A stretch of 64,000 nt of DNA from NCBI RefSeq assembly GCF_030124145.1, contig NZ_JASKMS010000022.1, forward strand, positions 62,001-126,000, given 5' to 3'. This DNA comes from Streptomyces sp. 378. Its GTDB lineage: Bacteria; Actinomycetota; Actinomycetes; Streptomycetales; Streptomycetaceae. This document shows positions 55,904 to 63,830 of this stretch, piece by piece. Position numbers and translations under genes: made by a program. The notes under the pieces were generated by a model. That model ran no database searches and was not told the origin of the DNA. It saw only the letters and a list, made by a program, of their open reading frames with translations. How positions within the stretch are numbered: position 1 is the stretch's first letter; each line of letters starts with the position of its first letter.

Positions 55904-55933
55904 TTGGGAATTGAAACTGGCGCCGCTTAGCGT
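55904..55933 (+). promoter_or_regulatory. Promoter for the riboswitch-M23 transcript
   Basis: TTGGGA (55904-55909) and TAGCGT (55928-55933) are spaced by 18 bp, the vegetative pattern. The expected start near 55940 is where the riboswitch begins. Confidence 0.4.
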
Positions 55934-55944
55934 CATCCGGGCTG

Positions 55945-56140
55945 TTCGTCAGGCAGTGCGCCGCACCCGCGGCACCGGACAGTCATCGCCGAGTCCCCGT
56001 ACGGCGCGAGCCAGGGGAGCCGGGGACCCATCGCAGTCCCTGGGGTGAATCGGGCGCCCGCGCGAGTCGCGAGGGAGTCCGTAGGAGACCTTCCTGCTCC
56101 GAACCCGTCAGCTAACCCGGTAGGCGAGAGGGAAGGAAAG
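55945..56140 (+). promoter_or_regulatory. c-di-AMP (ydaO/yuaA) riboswitch
   Basis: The leader of the M23 gene matches the ydaO/yuaA class. Recognisable pieces are GGGGAGCCGGGGACCCATCGC, GGGGTGAATCGG and the conserved 3' part CCGAACCCGTCAGCTAACCC-GGTAGGCG-AGGGAAGGA (56098-56140). In Streptomyces this riboswitch precedes cell-wall lytic genes and senses cyclic di-AMP. The exact 5' edge is uncertain by 20 bases. Confidence 0.88.
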
Positions 56141-56153
56141 GACCAGCCACCAC

Positions 56154-56942
56154 ATGGCGTTCACTCGCGCCACCGGGAAGCACCGTCGTCCCAGCAGGAT
56201 CCAGCGCGGCACCGCCCGCGCGGCGGGCGTCGCGGCCCTCGCCACCACCGGCGTGATCGGCACCGTGGCGGCCCCCGCGGCCTTCGCCGCCGAGCCCACC
56301 GCCGAACAGACGGGCCTCACCCCGGTCGTCACCATGGGCGACACCGCGGCCCAGCAGATCGACGCCCAGGCCATCGCGCAGCAGCAGGCCGCCGACGAGG
56401 CCGCCGCCAAGCAGAAGGCCGAGGAGGCCGCCCGCAAGCGCGCCGCCGAGGCCGCCGAGAAGGCCAAGGAAGCGGCCGAGAAGGCCCGTGAGGCCAAGGA
56501 GCGCGCCGCCCGCGAGGCCGAGCGCAAGCGCCTCAACGCCTACGTGGCCCCGATCTCCAGCTCGTACGTCTCCACCGGCTACAAGGCCAGCAGCGGCCTG
56601 TGGTCCTCCGGCAGCCACACCGGCGTCGACTTCCACGCCGCCACCGGCACCTCCGTCCACGCGGTCGGCGCGGGCACCGTCGTCGAGGCAGGCTGGGGCG
56701 GCTCCTACGGCAACCAGGTCGTGATCAAGATGAACGACGGGACGTACACCCAGTACGGCCACCTGTCCTCCGTCGGCGTCTCGGTGGGCCAGCAGGTCAC
56801 CCCCGGCCAGCAGATCGGCCTGTCCGGCGCGACCGGCAACGTCACCGGCCCGCACCTGCACTTCGAGGCCCGTACGAGCCCCGAGTACGGCTCGGACATC
56901 GACCCGGTCGCCTACCTCCGCTCGCACGGCGTGAACGTCTGA
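56154..56942 (+). CDS. Secreted M23 metallopeptidase (cell wall hydrolase)
   Basis: The 262-residue product has a signal peptide (RGTARAAGVAALATTGVIGTVAAPAAFAA), then a polar and Ala/Glu/Lys-rich coiled-coil (residues about 80-125, KQKAEEAARKRAAEAAEKAKEAAEKA). The M23 domain follows, with zinc-binding SHTGVDFH and GPHLHFEAR. M23 enzymes cut peptidoglycan crosslinks. Translation is controlled by the c-di-AMP riboswitch immediately upstream, so cell-wall turnover is coupled with c-di-AMP. ATG 56154 is within AGGAAAGGACC spacing. Confidence 0.92.
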   Translation: MAFTRATGKHRRPSRIQRGTARAAGVAALATTGVIGTVAAPAAFAAEPTAEQTGLTPVVTMGDTAAQQIDAQAIAQQQAADEAAAKQKAEEAARKRAAEAAEKAKEAAEKAREAKERAAREAERKRLNAYVAPISSSYVSTGYKASSGLWSSGSHTGVDFHAATGTSVHAVGAGTVVEAGWGGSYGNQVVIKMNDGTYTQYGHLSSVGVSVGQQVTPGQQIGLSGATGNVTGPHLHFEARTSPEYGSDIDPVAYLRSHGVNV

Positions 56943-56965
56943 CCGACACCTCTTCGCTCCGCCCG

Positions 56966-56992
56966 AAGCCCCGGCTCCCCGAGCCGGGGCTT
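56966..56992 (+). terminator. Terminator after the M23 gene
   Basis: AAGCCCCGGCTC pairs perfectly with GAGCCGGGGCTT around a CCC loop, followed by TCGG. Confidence 0.9.
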
Positions 56993-57130
56993 TCGGCGTT
57001 TACGGCGGCGGGCTGTCCAAAAAATATCCATGGATTCCCGTCTGCCGTCGGAAATTCCGGCTCATTGCAATAGAGTCACGGAACACGCGCCGCTCGCCGG
57101 CGTTTCACGGGGATTAAGCGGAGGTCGGAT

Positions 57131-57826
57131 ATGCGTATTCCCGCGCACTCGGTGTGCACGGCCATCCGGGACGACATCGTCGCGGGTGTCCACGCGCGCG
57201 GCAGCCGGCTCACCGAAGAACTCCTCGCGCGCCGCTACGGCGTCTCGAGGGTCCCCGTCCGCGAGGCACTGCGCACCCTGGAGGCCGAGGGCTTCGTGGT
57301 GACCCGGCGGCACGCGGGCGCGTGCGTGGCCGAACCCACCGAGCAGGAGGCGGCCGACCTGCTGGAGATGCGCATGCTGCTGGAACCGCTCGGCGCCGCC
57401 CGGGCCGCCCAGCGCCGCACCGAGGCGCATCTGAAGGTCCTGCGCGGTCTGGTCCGGCTGGGCCAGGAGCGGGCCCGCCGCGGCGCGGGCGACGATCTGC
57501 GCTCCCTGGGCGGCTGGTTCCACGAGACGCTCGCCCAGGCCTCCGGCAGTCCCGCGCTGACCTCGGTGCTCACCCAGCTCCGCCACAAGATCGCCTGGAT
57601 GTACGCGGTGGAGGCGCCGCTCAGCCCTGTGGAGTCCTGGACCGAGCACGGTGCGATCGTGGACGCGGTGGCGCGTGGGGACGCCGAGCGCGCGCGGGCG
57701 GTCACGGCGCTGCACACCGAGCGCGCGACGGGCGCGCACCGCCTGCGTCTCGCCTCCGGCGGCGAGCGCGCCGAGCGTGTGAGGAACTCGCAACATCCCG
57801 TAAACACACCGAGCCTGCGGCATTAA
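57131..57826 (+). CDS. GntR-family (FadR/FCD) regulator
   Basis: A 231-residue GntR regulator. The wHTH is HSVCTAIRDDIVAGVHARGSRLTEELLARRYGVSRVPVREALRTLEAEGFV at residues about 5-60. The FCD ligand domain follows (TEQEAADLLEMRMLLEPLGAARAAQ ... WFHETLAQASGSP ... EHGAIVDAVARGDAERARAVTALHTERA). ATG 57131 follows GGAGGTCGGAT. TAGAGT at 57071-57076 is its -10 candidate. It is not DasR: DasR belongs to the HutC group and lies elsewhere. It converges on ptsH. Confidence 0.88.
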   Translation: MRIPAHSVCTAIRDDIVAGVHARGSRLTEELLARRYGVSRVPVREALRTLEAEGFVVTRRHAGACVAEPTEQEAADLLEMRMLLEPLGAARAAQRRTEAHLKVLRGLVRLGQERARRGAGDDLRSLGGWFHETLAQASGSPALTSVLTQLRHKIAWMYAVEAPLSPVESWTEHGAIVDAVARGDAERARAVTALHTERATGAHRLRLASGGERAERVRNSQHPVNTPSLRH

Positions 57827-57920
57827 CACGGCAGCCGTATACAAAGAGAGCGGCTGATTCGCGGGGGCCTATTCACGCTGCCCTGATGCGCGGAATTCCT
57901 CTCCGGGGGAACAGGAATGG

Positions 57921-57958
57921 CGAAGGGCCCGCCCGGTGAATTCGGGCGAGCCCTTCGC
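57921..57958. terminator. Bidirectional terminator between gntR-type gene and ptsH
   Basis: CGAAGGGC and CGCCCG pair with CGGGCG and GCCCTTCG around GTGAATT, with one internal mismatch. Confidence 0.88.
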
Positions 57959-57986
57959 TGTGCGCCCGATCGGGCGCGCGGGAAAA

Positions 57987-58268
57987 TCAGACGGTCTCGG
58001 GAAGCTCCTCGAGACCCTCGGAGACCAGCTTGGCCAGCCGGTCCAGGGCGGCGTCCGCGCCCTCGGCGTCGGAGGCGAGGACGATCTCCTCGCCACCCTG
58101 GGCGCCGAGGCCCAGGACGGCCAGCATCGAGGCCGCGTTGACGGGCTTGCCGTCTGCCTTGGCGATCGTCACCGGGACGCCTGCGGCCGTGGCGGCTCGG
58201 ACGAAGATGGAGGCGGGACGGGCGTGGAGGCCCTCGGCCCAGCCGACGTTGACGCGGCGCTCAGCCAT
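57987..58268 (-). CDS. ptsH: HPr, phosphocarrier protein of the PTS
   Basis: HPr passes phosphate from enzyme I to sugar-specific enzyme II. The 93-residue length is right. The active-site histidine is His15 in GLHARPAS, and Ser47 in NAASMLAVLGLGA is the regulatory serine position. ATG 58268 is preceded by AAGGG. A DasR site lies 24 bp upstream, as known for ptsH in S. coelicolor, so GlcNAc-dependent control is likely. It is divergent from the PatA-like gene. Confidence 0.95.
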   Translation of the reverse strand: MAERRVNVGWAEGLHARPASIFVRAATAAGVPVTIAKADGKPVNAASMLAVLGLGAQGGEEIVLASDAEGADAALDRLAKLVSEGLEELPETV

Positions 58269-58291
58269 GTGTTGCTGCCCTTCGCTTTTCA

Positions 58292-58307
58292 GGTTGTCTA
58301 GACCAGT
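58292..58307 (-). promoter_or_regulatory. DasR responsive element (dre) of ptsH
   Basis: GGTTGTCTAGACCAGT matches 14 of 16 bases of the dre consensus AGTGGTCTAGACCAGT. DasR is the GlcNAc-responsive repressor that controls PTS genes in Streptomyces. Confidence 0.82.
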
Positions 58308-58433
58308 TTCCCATACCGTGAAGCTGCGCCGGGAGCGGTCCTCCAGGACCGCCCCGGGGTGCCGTCGGATCGCGGCCTCGACCCGACTGACGCCCTCCAC
58401 AGACTGCCTCGCGCCGCTGTCGGACGCTAGCCG

Positions 58434-58439
58434 TACTCT
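58434..58439 (+). promoter_or_regulatory. -10 box of a leaderless PatA-like transcript
   Basis: TACTCT lies exactly 7 nt before ATG 58447, and no ribosome site is present. Confidence 0.5.
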
Positions 58440-58446
58440 GGGGCCC

Positions 58447-61281
58447 ATGCAGACCTCGCCGGACCGGCACGAGTATCCCGCCCACTGGGAAGCCGACGTG
58501 GTGCTGCGCGACGGGGGCACCGCGCGCATCCGGCCCATCACCGTCGATGACGCCGATCGCCTGGTCAGCTTCTACGAGCAGGTCTCCGACGAGTCGAAGT
58601 ACTACCGCTTCTTCGCGCCGTACCCTCGCCTGTCCGCCAAGGACGTCCACCGCTTCACGCACCACGACTTTGTGGACCGGGTGGGACTCGCGGCCACGGT
58701 CGGCGGCGAGTTCATCGCCACCGTACGCTACGACCGCATCGGCGCTGACGGAATGCCCGCGTCCGCACCCGCCGACGAGGCCGAGGTCGCCTTCCTCGTG
58801 CAGGACGCCCACCAGGGCCGCGGAGTCGCCTCCGCCCTGCTCGAACACATCGGCGCCGTCGCCCGCGAGCGCGGCATCCGCCGCTTCGCCGCCGAGGTGC
58901 TGCCCGCCAACAACAAGATGATCAAGGTGTTCACGGACGCCGGCTACACCCAGAAGCGCAGCTTCGAGGACGGCGTCGTCCGTCTGGAGTTCGACCTCGA
59001 ACCCACCGACCGCTCCCTCGCCGTGCAGTACGCGCGCGAGCACCGCGCCGAGGCACGCTCCGTGCAGCGGCTGCTCGCCCCCGGCTCGGTCGCCGTCATC
59101 GGCGCCGGGCGCACGCCGGGCGGCGTGGGCCGCAGCGTCCTGGGCAACATCCGCGACGCCGGGTACGGCGGACGCCTCTACGCGGTGAACAAGGCCCTCC
59201 CCGAGGGGCAGAAGGAACTCGACGGGGTGCCGGCCCACCGCTCGGTACGGGACATCGACGGCCCTGTCGACCTCGCCGTCGTCGCCGTACCGGCCGAGCA
59301 CGTCCGCGAGGTCGTCACCGAGTGCGGCGAACACGGCGTACAGGGGCTCGTCGTGGTCTCCGCCGGCTACGCCGAGAGCGGCCCCGAGGGGCGCGAACGC
59401 CAGCGCGCACTCGTACGGCAGGCGCGTACGTACGGCATGCGGATCATCGGCCCGAACGCCTTCGGCATCATCAACACCTCCCCCCGGGTGCGGCTCAACG
59501 CCTCCCTGGCCCCCGAGGTGCCGCGCCCCGGCCGGATCGGCCTGTTCGCCCAGTCCGGCGCCATCGGCATCGCCCTGCTGTCCCGGCTGCACCGGCGCGG
59601 CGGCGGCGTCACGGGCGTGACCGGCGTCTCCACCTTCGTCTCCTCCGGCAACCGCGCCGACGTCTCCGGCAACGATGTCCTGCAGTACTGGTACGAGGAC
59701 CCCGACACCGACGTGGTCCTCATGTACCTGGAGTCCATCGGCAACCCCCGCAAGTTCGCCCGCCTCGCCCGCCGGACCGCCGCCGCCAAGCCCCTGGTCG
59801 TCGTCCAAGGCGCGCGGCATGGCGCCGCCCCCCAGGGACACGCCGTACGCGCGACCCGGCTGCCGCACGCGACCGTCTCGGAGCTGCTGCGGCAGGCCGG
59901 TGTGATCCGGGTCGACACCATCACCGAGCTGGTGGACGCGGGCCTGCTGCTGGCCCGCCAGCCCCTGCCCGCCGGGCCACGGGTGGCGATCCTCGGCAAC
60001 TCCGAGTCGCTCGGCCTGCTCACGTACGACGCGTGCCTGGCCGAGGGCCTGCGACCGCACCCCCCGCAGGACCTCACCACCGCGGCCTCCGCGGCGGACT
60101 TCCACGCTGCCCTGTCCCGGGCGCTGGCCGACGACCGGTGTGACGCGGTCGTCGTCACCGCCATACCGGCGGTGGGGGAGGGCTCGGTCGGCGACGCGGC
60201 CCTCGCGCAGGCCCTGCGCTCGGCGGCGGCCGCAGCTCCGGCCAAACCGGTCCTGGTGGTCCACGTGGAGCTCGGCGGCCTGGCGGAGGCCCTGTCGGCG
60301 GCGGCGAGCACGGCGCCCCAGGTCGCGGCGGATCCCGACGGCGCCCCACGCCCGGCACCCACCCATCAGCAGACTCCCGCCCCGGAGGTCCAAGGAACCG
60401 CCGAAGCCCCCGAAGGCGCCCACCTCATCCCCGCCTACCCCGCCGCCGAGCGTGCCGTCCGGGCTCTCGGCCAGGCCGTCACCTACGCGCAGTGGCGGCG
60501 CGACGCCGCCGACCCCGGCAGGGTGCCCGAGTACGACGACATCGACGAGAAGGGCGCCGCCGCCCTGATCGGCGGCCTGCTCGCGCGCGGGCAGGGGCTC
60601 ACGCTCGGCACGGACGAGACCTGCGACCTGCTCGGCCACTACGGCGTCCAGGTCCACCGCGCCCCGCTCGCCCCGACCCCCGACGCCGCCGCCCAAGCCG
60701 CCCGCGCCCTGGGCTACCCCGTCGCCCTCAAGGCCACCGCCCCGCACCTCAGGCACCGCGCCGACCTGGGCGGCGTCCGCCTCGACCTCGCGGACGAGGA
60801 CCAACTGCGCCGCTCCTACGCCGAGTTGACCGAGCTGTTCGGCGCGTCGGAGGAGTTGCGGCCGGTGGTGCAGCGGATGGCGCCGCGCGGCGTGGACGTC
60901 GTCGTACGGGCCGTGATCGACCCCGCGGCCGGGGCCGTGCTCTCCTTCGGGCTCGCCGGGGCCGCCTCGCAGCTGCTCGGGGACACCGGGCACCGGCTGA
61001 TCCCGGTCACCGACCGGGAGGCGGCCTCGCTGGTGCGCTCGATCCGCACGGCCCCCCTGCTGTTCGGCTGGCGCGGCTCCGCACCGGCCGACACCCGCGC
61101 CCTGGAGGAACTGCTGCTGCGGGTGTCCCGGCTGGTCGACGACCACCCCGAGGTCGTCGCGGTCACCCTGGAGCCGGTCGTCGTCGCCGCGCACGGCCTG
61201 AGCGTCCTGGGGGCCTCCGTCCGCCTCGCGCCCCCGCCCGTCCGCGACGACCTCGGCCCGCGCACCCTCCCCGCGTACTGA
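58447..61281 (+). CDS. PatA-like protein acetyltransferase: N-terminal GNAT fused to acyl-CoA synthetase-like domain
   Basis: The 944-residue protein has GNAT at residues about 20-200, with the acyl-CoA loop AHQGRGVASALLEHIG. An NDP-forming acyl-CoA synthetase-like region follows from about 210 (CoA-binding GSVAVIGAGRTPGGVGRSVLGNI, the SucC/SucD-like lobes), and an ATP-grasp domain ends it (VALKATAPHLRHRADLGGVRLDL). E. coli Pat/YfiQ has the opposite order; this order matches SlPatA of S. lividans, which acetylates acyl-CoA synthetases. The catalytic-His loop is shortened to ATRLPHATVSELL, so the synthetase part is probably only a sensor. Confidence 0.88.
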   Translation: MQTSPDRHEYPAHWEADVVLRDGGTARIRPITVDDADRLVSFYEQVSDESKYYRFFAPYPRLSAKDVHRFTHHDFVDRVGLAATVGGEFIATVRYDRIGADGMPASAPADEAEVAFLVQDAHQGRGVASALLEHIGAVARERGIRRFAAEVLPANNKMIKVFTDAGYTQKRSFEDGVVRLEFDLEPTDRSLAVQYAREHRAEARSVQRLLAPGSVAVIGAGRTPGGVGRSVLGNIRDAGYGGRLYAVNKALPEGQKELDGVPAHRSVRDIDGPVDLAVVAVPAEHVREVVTECGEHGVQGLVVVSAGYAESGPEGRERQRALVRQARTYGMRIIGPNAFGIINTSPRVRLNASLAPEVPRPGRIGLFAQSGAIGIALLSRLHRRGGGVTGVTGVSTFVSSGNRADVSGNDVLQYWYEDPDTDVVLMYLESIGNPRKFARLARRTAAAKPLVVVQGARHGAAPQGHAVRATRLPHATVSELLRQAGVIRVDTITELVDAGLLLARQPLPAGPRVAILGNSESLGLLTYDACLAEGLRPHPPQDLTTAASAADFHAALSRALADDRCDAVVVTAIPAVGEGSVGDAALAQALRSAAAAAPAKPVLVVHVELGGLAEALSAAASTAPQVAADPDGAPRPAPTHQQTPAPEVQGTAEAPEGAHLIPAYPAAERAVRALGQAVTYAQWRRDAADPGRVPEYDDIDEKGAAALIGGLLARGQGLTLGTDETCDLLGHYGVQVHRAPLAPTPDAAAQAARALGYPVALKATAPHLRHRADLGGVRLDLADEDQLRRSYAELTELFGASEELRPVVQRMAPRGVDVVVRAVIDPAAGAVLSFGLAGAASQLLGDTGHRLIPVTDREAASLVRSIRTAPLLFGWRGSAPADTRALEELLLRVSRLVDDHPEVVAVTLEPVVVAAHGLSVLGASVRLAPPPVRDDLGPRTLPAY

Positions 61282-61332
61282 CAGGGGGCGAGCTGTCCCT
61301 CGCAGTCAGTGGTCCCCCGTAGGATGGGCGTC

Positions 61333-61920
61333 ATGGCCAAGACCAGTACGACGACCCAGGGGCTGCGGGCGGCGATCGAGCGCAGCGGCTACTACCCGGC
61401 CCTCGTGGCCGAGGCGGTGGAGGCCGCCGTGGGCGGCGAGCCCATCCGGTCGTACCTGGTCCACCAGGAGACGACGTTCGACCAGAACGAGGTGCGCCGG
61501 CACGTCACGGTGCTCGTCCTCACCGACAACCGCTTCATCGTCAGCCACACCGACGAGCAGGCCGCCGACAGCACCTCCCCGACGCCGTACGCCACGACGT
61601 CGACGGAGTCCGTGAAGATCGGCCGCATCTCGTCGATCGTGGTCAGCCGTGTGGTCGCCAACCCCGAGTCGTACAAGCCGGGCACCCTGCCCCGTGAGGT
61701 CGTCCTCACCATCGGCTGGGGCGCCGTCTCCCGCATCGACCTGGAACCGGCCGCCTGCGGCGATCCCAACTGTGAGGCGGACCACGGCTACACCGGCAAC
61801 TCGACGGCGGACGACCTCAGTCTGCGCGTCAGCGAGGCCGGGGACGGACCGGAGACCGTGCGCGAGGCGCTCGCCTTCGCACAGGCCCTTTCCGAGGCGA
61901 CCGCGGACACGACCCGCTGA
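61333..61920 (+). CDS. DUF5998 conserved actinobacterial protein
   Basis: A 195-residue protein (MAKTSTTTQGLRAAIERSGYYPALVAEAVEAAVGGEPIRSYLVHQETTFDQNEVRRHVTVLVLTDNRFIVSHTDE). A tail carries GDPNCEADHGYTG with one Cys and several acidic residues. DUF5998 has no known function. It is coupled by stop overlap with the downstream phosphodiesterase gene. TAGGAT (61320-61325) is 7 nt upstream of ATG 61333, which suggests a leaderless mRNA. An ATG at 61324 is an alternative. Confidence 0.78.
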   Translation: MAKTSTTTQGLRAAIERSGYYPALVAEAVEAAVGGEPIRSYLVHQETTFDQNEVRRHVTVLVLTDNRFIVSHTDEQAADSTSPTPYATTSTESVKIGRISSIVVSRVVANPESYKPGTLPREVVLTIGWGAVSRIDLEPAACGDPNCEADHGYTGNSTADDLSLRVSEAGDGPETVREALAFAQALSEATADTTR

Positions 61921-63116
61921 TGGCACAGCCCAAGACGGTCTGGGACGACCACCCCGAACCGCTCACCGTCGCCTCCGCACCAGTACCCGCGTACGGCAGT
62001 GGATCGCTCGCCGACCTCCTGCCCACCCTCGCGGCCGGTCTGGGCGTACCGGACATGAGCGCCACGATCACCGAGCTGACCCCCGCCGACCGGAACTGCG
62101 TGTTCCTCATCGACGGCCTCGGCTGGGAGCAGCTGAGGGCGCATCCCGACGACGCCCCCTTCATGACGTCCCTGCTGGCCACCTCCCGCGGTGGCACCGG
62201 GCGTCCGCTCACGGCCGGCTATCCGGCGACCACGGCGACCTCCCTCGCCTCCGTCGGCACCGGTCTGCCGCCCGGCGCGCACGGCCTGCCCGGCTACACC
62301 GTCCGCAACCCCGACACCGGCGAGCTGATGAACCAGCTGCGCTGGCAGCCGTGGACTGCGCCGGGCCCCTGGCAGCCGTACCCCACGGTCTTCCAGCTGG
62401 CGCACGCGGCCGGGGTGCACGCGGCGCAGGTGTCCTCCCCGACCTTCGAGAACACCCCGCTGACCAAGGTCGCGCTCAGTGGAGGAACGTTCCTCGGGCG
62501 GCTGTCCGGCGAGGACCGCATGGACCTGGCGGCCAAGCAACTGGCCGCGGGCGACCGCTCCCTGGTGTACACGTACTTCGCCGAGGTCGACGGCGCGGGC
62601 CACCGCTTCGGCGTCGACTCCGACGCCTGGCGCGGCCAGCTGATGTACGCCGACCGCCTGGTCCAGCGCCTGGCCGAGCAACTGCCGCCGGGCAGTGCCC
62701 TCTACGTCACCGCCGACCACGGCATGATCGACGTGCCCTTCGACGAGCAGCACCGCATCGACTTCGACGAGGACTGGGAGCTGAGCGCCGGAGTCGCCCT
62801 GCTCGGCGGTGAGGGCCGCGCCCGGCACGTCTACGCGGTGCCCGGCGCCGCGAACGACGTGCTGACCTGCTGGCGCGAGGTGCTCGGCGAGCAGTTCTGG
62901 GTGGCCTCACGCGACGAGGCCATCGCGGCGGGCTGGTTCGGCCCGCGGATCGACGAACGGGTGTACGGCCGGATCGGTGACGTGGTCGCCGCGGCCCGGG
63001 ACGACGTCCTGCTCATCGCCTCCCAGCGGGAGCCGAAGGAGTCGGCGATGGTCGGCAACCACGGCTCGATGACCCCCGCCGAGCAGCTGGTACCCCTGCT
63101 CGAAGTACGCTCCTGA
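61920..63116 (+). CDS. Alkaline phosphatase-superfamily phosphodiesterase/nucleotide pyrophosphatase
   Basis: A 398-residue soluble protein. The metal site is seen in CVFLIDGLGWEQL, the nucleophile Thr in YPATTATSLASVGTGLPPGAHGLPGYTV, and further ligands in YFAEVDGAGHRFGVDSD, VTADHGMIDV and MVGNHGSM. This is the nucleotide pyrophosphatase/phosphodiesterase (NPP-like) pattern. ATG 61920 overlaps the preceding stop (TGATG). It probably acts on a nucleotide or phosphodiester; the substrate is unknown. The thymidine kinase gene follows 46 bp later. Confidence 0.85.
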   Translation: MAQPKTVWDDHPEPLTVASAPVPAYGSGSLADLLPTLAAGLGVPDMSATITELTPADRNCVFLIDGLGWEQLRAHPDDAPFMTSLLATSRGGTGRPLTAGYPATTATSLASVGTGLPPGAHGLPGYTVRNPDTGELMNQLRWQPWTAPGPWQPYPTVFQLAHAAGVHAAQVSSPTFENTPLTKVALSGGTFLGRLSGEDRMDLAAKQLAAGDRSLVYTYFAEVDGAGHRFGVDSDAWRGQLMYADRLVQRLAEQLPPGSALYVTADHGMIDVPFDEQHRIDFDEDWELSAGVALLGGEGRARHVYAVPGAANDVLTCWREVLGEQFWVASRDEAIAAGWFGPRIDERVYGRIGDVVAAARDDVLLIASQREPKESAMVGNHGSMTPAEQLVPLLEVRS

Positions 63117-63162
63117 AACTGCCCCGCCCCGACCCGCCACGCCGAAAGGTGCTCATCTCCCC

Positions 63163-63813
63163 ATGCCCGAGCTGGTGTTCTTCTGCGGAACGATGGACTG
63201 CGGGAAGTCGACGCTGGCTCTCCAGATCGAGCACAACCGCTCGGCGCGCGGGCTGCAGGGCATGATCTTCTCGCGTGACGACCGCGCCGGCGAGGGCAAG
63301 CTGTCCTCGCGCCTGGGCCTGGTCACCGACGCGGTGGAGGTCGGGGACGGGCAGGACCTCTACGCCTACCTCGTCGACCACCTCTCGCAGGGCGGCCGCG
63401 CCGACTACGTGATCGCCGACGAGGCGCAGTTCCTCGCCCCGGAGCAGATCGACCAGCTCGCGCGCGTGGTCGACGACCTGAGCCTCGACGTCTACGCCTT
63501 CGGCATCACGACCGACTTCCGCTCCAAGCTGTTCCCCGGTTCGCAGCGGCTGGTGGAACTGGCCGACCGGGTCGAGGTGCTCCAGGTCGAGGCACTGTGC
63601 TGGTGCGGAGCCCGCGCCACGCACAACGCCCGCACGGTAGGCGGGGTGATGGTGGTCGAGGGGGCTCAGGTGGTCGTCGGTGACGTCACCCACTCCGCCG
63701 ACGAGGTCGGCTACGAGGTCCTGTGCCGCCGTCACCACCGCCGCCGGATGACCGCGGCGACGGCCCACGCCGCTGCCCTGTCGCCGGACGTGCTGCCGGT
63801 GACGTCTGCCTGA
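63163..63813 (+). CDS. tdk: Thymidine kinase
   Basis: A 216-residue type II thymidine kinase. The P-loop is FFCGTMDCGKSTLA and the lid/active-site residues are DYVIADEAQFLAPEQ. The thymidine-specificity loop is AFGITTDFRSKLFPGSQRL, and the zinc site uses the cysteines in LCWCGARATHNAR and EVLCRRHHRRR. It phosphorylates thymidine with ATP in nucleotide salvage. ATG 63163 is preceded by GAAAGGTG. Confidence 0.93.
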   Translation: MPELVFFCGTMDCGKSTLALQIEHNRSARGLQGMIFSRDDRAGEGKLSSRLGLVTDAVEVGDGQDLYAYLVDHLSQGGRADYVIADEAQFLAPEQIDQLARVVDDLSLDVYAFGITTDFRSKLFPGSQRLVELADRVEVLQVEALCWCGARATHNARTVGGVMVVEGAQVVVGDVTHSADEVGYEVLCRRHHRRRMTAATAHAAALSPDVLPVTSA

Positions 63814-63830
63814 ACCGCGGCTCGCCGTCG

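Noticed and set aside
58261..61194. 977-codon minus-strand frame
   Set aside because: It is antisense to the PatA-like gene; Gly/Asp/Val-rich shadow composition.
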